Assembly (NCBI GenBank): GCA_020026415.1
Contig: JAHHQL010000010.1
Location: 17,039-81,038 of the forward strand
Source: Alistipes sp.
Lineage (GTDB): Bacteria > Bacteroidota > Bacteroidia > Bacteroidales > Rikenellaceae
DNA: 64,000 bases
Direction: 5' to 3'
This document shows, piece by piece, positions 61,912 through 64,000 of the stretch. The number at the start of each line of letters is the position of its first letter. Positions within the stretch are counted from its first letter, which is position 1. The notes below the pieces were generated by a model. It was not told the origin of the DNA. It searched no databases and saw only the letters and a program-made list of their open reading frames with translations. Both the position numbers and the translations under genes were made by a program.

Positions 61912-62662
61912 ATGTATCGCCATCGACGACGAGCCGTTGGCTCTGCGTCAGATCAAAGCCTATATTTCCAAAATCCCCTATTTGGAACTCGTTGCCACAT
62001 TCAACAACGCCATCGAGGCGCAGCAGTTCATGGCACGCCAGACGATCGACCTGATTTTCGTCGATATCAACATGCCCGATCTGAACGGTGTCGATTTCGT
62101 ACGCACGCTGATCCACAAACCGATGGTTATCTTCACGACCGCTTACTCCGAGTATGCCATCGAGGGATTCAAACTCGACGCCATCGACTATCTGCTCAAG
62201 CCGTTCAGTTTTGCCGATTTCAGCCGTGCGGCCACCAAGGCCGATTCGCTCTACACGCTCAAGCAGAACCAGCGTTCGCCATCCGAAGCCCCCGTAAGCG
62301 AAGCACTTCCGGAGGATTGCGAATACATCTCGGTAAAAGCCGACTACAAGGTGTCGCTCGTCAAGATCAGTACGATTGTCTATCTGGAAAGCGAGGGCGA
62401 ATATGTCCGTATCCACCTCTCCGACAACACATCCATCACAACGCTTTTCCGCCTGAAAAATATGGAGGCGGCACTTCCTTCGGAGCGTTTTATGCGTGTA
62501 CACCGCTCCTACATTGTCAATCTGAATTACATTAAGGCCTATGTACGCGGCCGAGTCTATTTGAGCGACACGGAATACGTCCCCATCGGAGAGATCTACA
62601 AGGAGACCTTCCAAACCTATATCGACAAAAAATTCAGGAACTTGGAATCCGAAAACAATTAG
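61904..62662 (+). CDS. LytTR-family response regulator
   Basis: The product has 252 aa. The N-terminal receiver has the acidic pair IDDE and phospho-acceptor Asp54 (IFVDINMPD), plus the Lys in DYLLKPFSF. The C-terminal LytTR DNA-binding domain shows YISVKADYKVSLVKISTIVYLESEGEYVRIH and RFMRVHRSYIVNL. It is paired with the kinase just upstream. LytTR regulators in Bacteroidota often control secreted or membrane proteins; the targets here are unknown. Its stop overlaps that of the convergent last gene by four bases. Confidence 0.95.
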   Translation: MLKCIAIDDEPLALRQIKAYISKIPYLELVATFNNAIEAQQFMARQTIDLIFVDINMPDLNGVDFVRTLIHKPMVIFTTAYSEYAIEGFKLDAIDYLLKPFSFADFSRAATKADSLYTLKQNQRSPSEAPVSEALPEDCEYISVKADYKVSLVKISTIVYLESEGEYVRIHLSDNTSITTLFRLKNMEAALPSERFMRVHRSYIVNLNYIKAYVRGRVYLSDTEYVPIGEIYKETFQTYIDKKFRNLESENN

Positions 62663-63102
62663 AATACCGGAAACGAATCCATACGGCGGTATTGCTCTCC
62701 GACCGTCTCGTAGCAAAAATGGCGCAGGCCGTTGGTCAGGACGATATAGCGGGCATTCAGCACCGAATTATAGCGGACAGCCTGCATGAAGGTCTGTTGC
62801 GAAATTTCCACCGAGGGGGCTTTACACTCGACAACCAACAACGGTTGTGCGTGATCGTCCACCACCACGATATCGGCACGTTGTGCCTGCCCGTTCAAGG
62901 CAACGGGATATTCCTGCACGATACGCAGAGGTGATGCCCCGCAGAACCGGCAAAGATAAGCGATGGCATGTCGGCGCACCCACTCCTCCGGAGTCAGCAC
63001 CAGATACATACCCCGAAGATCGTCCCACACTTCGACTTTCGCCCCGTTTCGGCGGGCTCGGAGTTGTACGGGCGGAAAGTTAAGTTTTGGCAGGTCATTC
63101 AT
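62659..63102 (-). CDS. HsdR N-terminal-like (PD-(D/E)XK fold) protein
   Basis: The product has 147 aa. The pattern RADIVVVDDHAQPLLVVECKAP matches the PD-(D/E)XK nuclease core as in HSDR_N_2 proteins (ADI...ECK). The central QEYPVALNGQAQRADI and following strand-helix units fit the fold. It is small, with no helicase or motor domain and no methylase nearby, so it is not a type I system. Such stand-alone proteins are common in Bacteroidota and of unknown function; repair or defence are possible. Confidence 0.85.
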   Translation of the reverse strand: MNDLPKLNFPPVQLRARRNGAKVEVWDDLRGMYLVLTPEEWVRRHAIAYLCRFCGASPLRIVQEYPVALNGQAQRADIVVVDDHAQPLLVVECKAPSVEISQQTFMQAVRYNSVLNARYIVLTNGLRHFCYETVGEQYRRMDSFPVF

Positions 63103-64000
63103 CGCATTTTAATTTAAAATTCGTATGTTGAGTAATCAGGCAGGTTTTATTCGGCTGTCACCATATCAGACAAAACTCACACGAGAACGGGCAACGGCTG
63201 ACACAAAGATAACATTTCTTTCTGAAATGACTGCATAAACAGACCTCAATCTCATAAAATAAACATATCGGGAAAAACGAACATACCGCAGCCGCACCAT
63301 GACCGCAGGCAAAAGGAAGCCGTGTTTTCTCCATACGAGCAAGACCAAATCCTTCGTATTCGCAGGCTTTCCCTTGCCGGAAGGCTTACGCCATTTTCCC
63401 GAAGCCCTGCATGTACGAAACTGCTCTCCTTCCTTTTATACATTTCAATCCGCCGACGAAATTAATTTGATAAATATTTACGTACGGAAAATTATGTATG
63501 TGACTGATATTTATCAGATTAAAGATGTCAAACTTTTAACAGACAAATATCGCATGCACCACCTGTATACAATATCCGCAAAAATACTGAACAATCAACA
63601 GCAAGTATAGGCAATGGGGTCAATGACATCAGAGACCGTTGGTATTGACATGGAGTTTCTGTTGTTTTGCAAAACAACAGAAATATCGGGTTGAAATTTC
63701 CAATCTTATATCCCGCAGACAATTACAACGAAAAGCGCAGGACAATATCTTCCCTATGCTATCCGGGAAAGAATGAAACCCGACATTTCCGGCTTTCCCC
63801 AAACGAGAAAAAGAATCGGAAATCTATTCCCGCAATTGTGAAACCAGTTTATGATCATGAGGAATTATGCGAAAGGATACAGGAGGTTTGTTTACCCGAA
63901 TTATCGGGAAGACCTGCAATATATTAACTATAAAAATGAGAAAACCCTTGGCAGAGTTAAATATGCACTAATTTAATTCCGCCAACGGGTAAATATTTTT
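63103..64000. other. Gene-poor AT-rich end of the window
   Basis: No credible long gene is found in ~900 bases. Two structures stand out. A 28-base perfect palindrome without a loop lies at 63656-63683. An imperfect hairpin with 15-bp arms and two mismatches (63948-63962 with 63971-63985) lies at the right edge. Open frames at 63299-63610, 63667-63927 and a 41-codon frame at 63851-63976 show no recognisable family or ribosome-binding site. The base composition and lack of genes suggest an accessory border, perhaps the degraded edge of a mobile element. Confidence 0.4.

Noticed and set aside
63851..63976. 41-codon frame near the right edge
   Set aside because: It has no ribosome-binding site and matches no family I recognise. 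Its end lies in a hairpin, so it could be a chance frame or a gene fragment.
63948..63985. Integron attC-like site
   Set aside because: The hairpin has long imperfect arms but no proper R and L box pair, and no integrase is seen.

Overview
The window looks like a chromosomal segment of a Bacteroidota bacterium, most likely Bacteroidales and perhaps Rikenellaceae/Alistipes-like (the genus is an inference). The evidence is: repeated promoters of the Bacteroidota -7 type TAnnTTTG; a BACON-domain lipoprotein; DUF5606 and DUF5689 genes; the GGGtGRT gene next to an IscU-like partner; a BT_3928-type DoxX protein; an HU/CCDC81-SPOR protein; and many lipoproteins with short signal peptides. Coding DNA is of moderate GC and genes are closely packed. 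Only a few intergenic stretches are long and AT-rich.

Layout. 1-2500: two tandem copies of a surface lipoprotein gene, the first cut by the window edge, and convergent xpt. 2600-4500: a strongly promoted two-gene operon of an IscU/NifU-like protein and the GGGtGRT protein. 4540-11000: an AraC regulator divergent from an MFP-RND-TolC efflux operon. 11000-18720: ruvB and rmuC (divergent), an unknown gene, gtrA-like, HU-SPOR, lgt, a histidine kinase, ribE and an S24-fold regulator. 18759-24700: tRNA-Arg(CCG), rpe, an ABC-F ATPase, rlmB, a DUF45-type metalloprotease, an EEP-family lipoprotein and a small conserved protein. 24700-27700: a metal ABC transporter (ATPase and binding lipoprotein, no permease), then an XRE regulator followed by an AT-rich region with repeated TTTACAnnTGTAAA-like palindromes. 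27770-34900 (minus strand): HIT protein, a membrane-anchored unknown, RelA/SpoT, recA, bcp, zinc ribbon, DUF5606, a lipoprotein and MscS. 34980-39700: serB with two overlapping DUF5689 lipoproteins, and convergent rfbA-rfbB. 39800-46550: a second MFP-RND-TolC operon with a divergent AraC gene, a mirror image of the first. 46700-52700: an outer-membrane beta-barrel/TPR pair and a DoxX-type protein, the latter overlapping tmk. 52700-57740: tmk and sufBCDS. 57860-62660: an HMA-AraC fusion regulator, a CopA-type ATPase and a LytS/LytTR two-component pair. The last gene is an HsdR_N-like nuclease-fold protein; the final ~900 bases hold no gene I can support.

How the parts fit: much of the window is cell-envelope and stress physiology. 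It holds two efflux pumps with their own AraC regulators, copper export with a regulator carrying a CxxC metal-binding-like domain, Fe-S assembly (SUF), metal uptake, stringent response and DNA repair. The least understood items are the GGGtGRT/IscU-like operon, the XRE gene with its palindrome array, the HMA-AraC/CopA unit and the mosaic tandem lipoproteins. At least four genes (ruvB, rmuC, copA, lytS-like) have a -7 promoter element ending 4-5 bases before the start codon, so their transcripts are probably leaderless.
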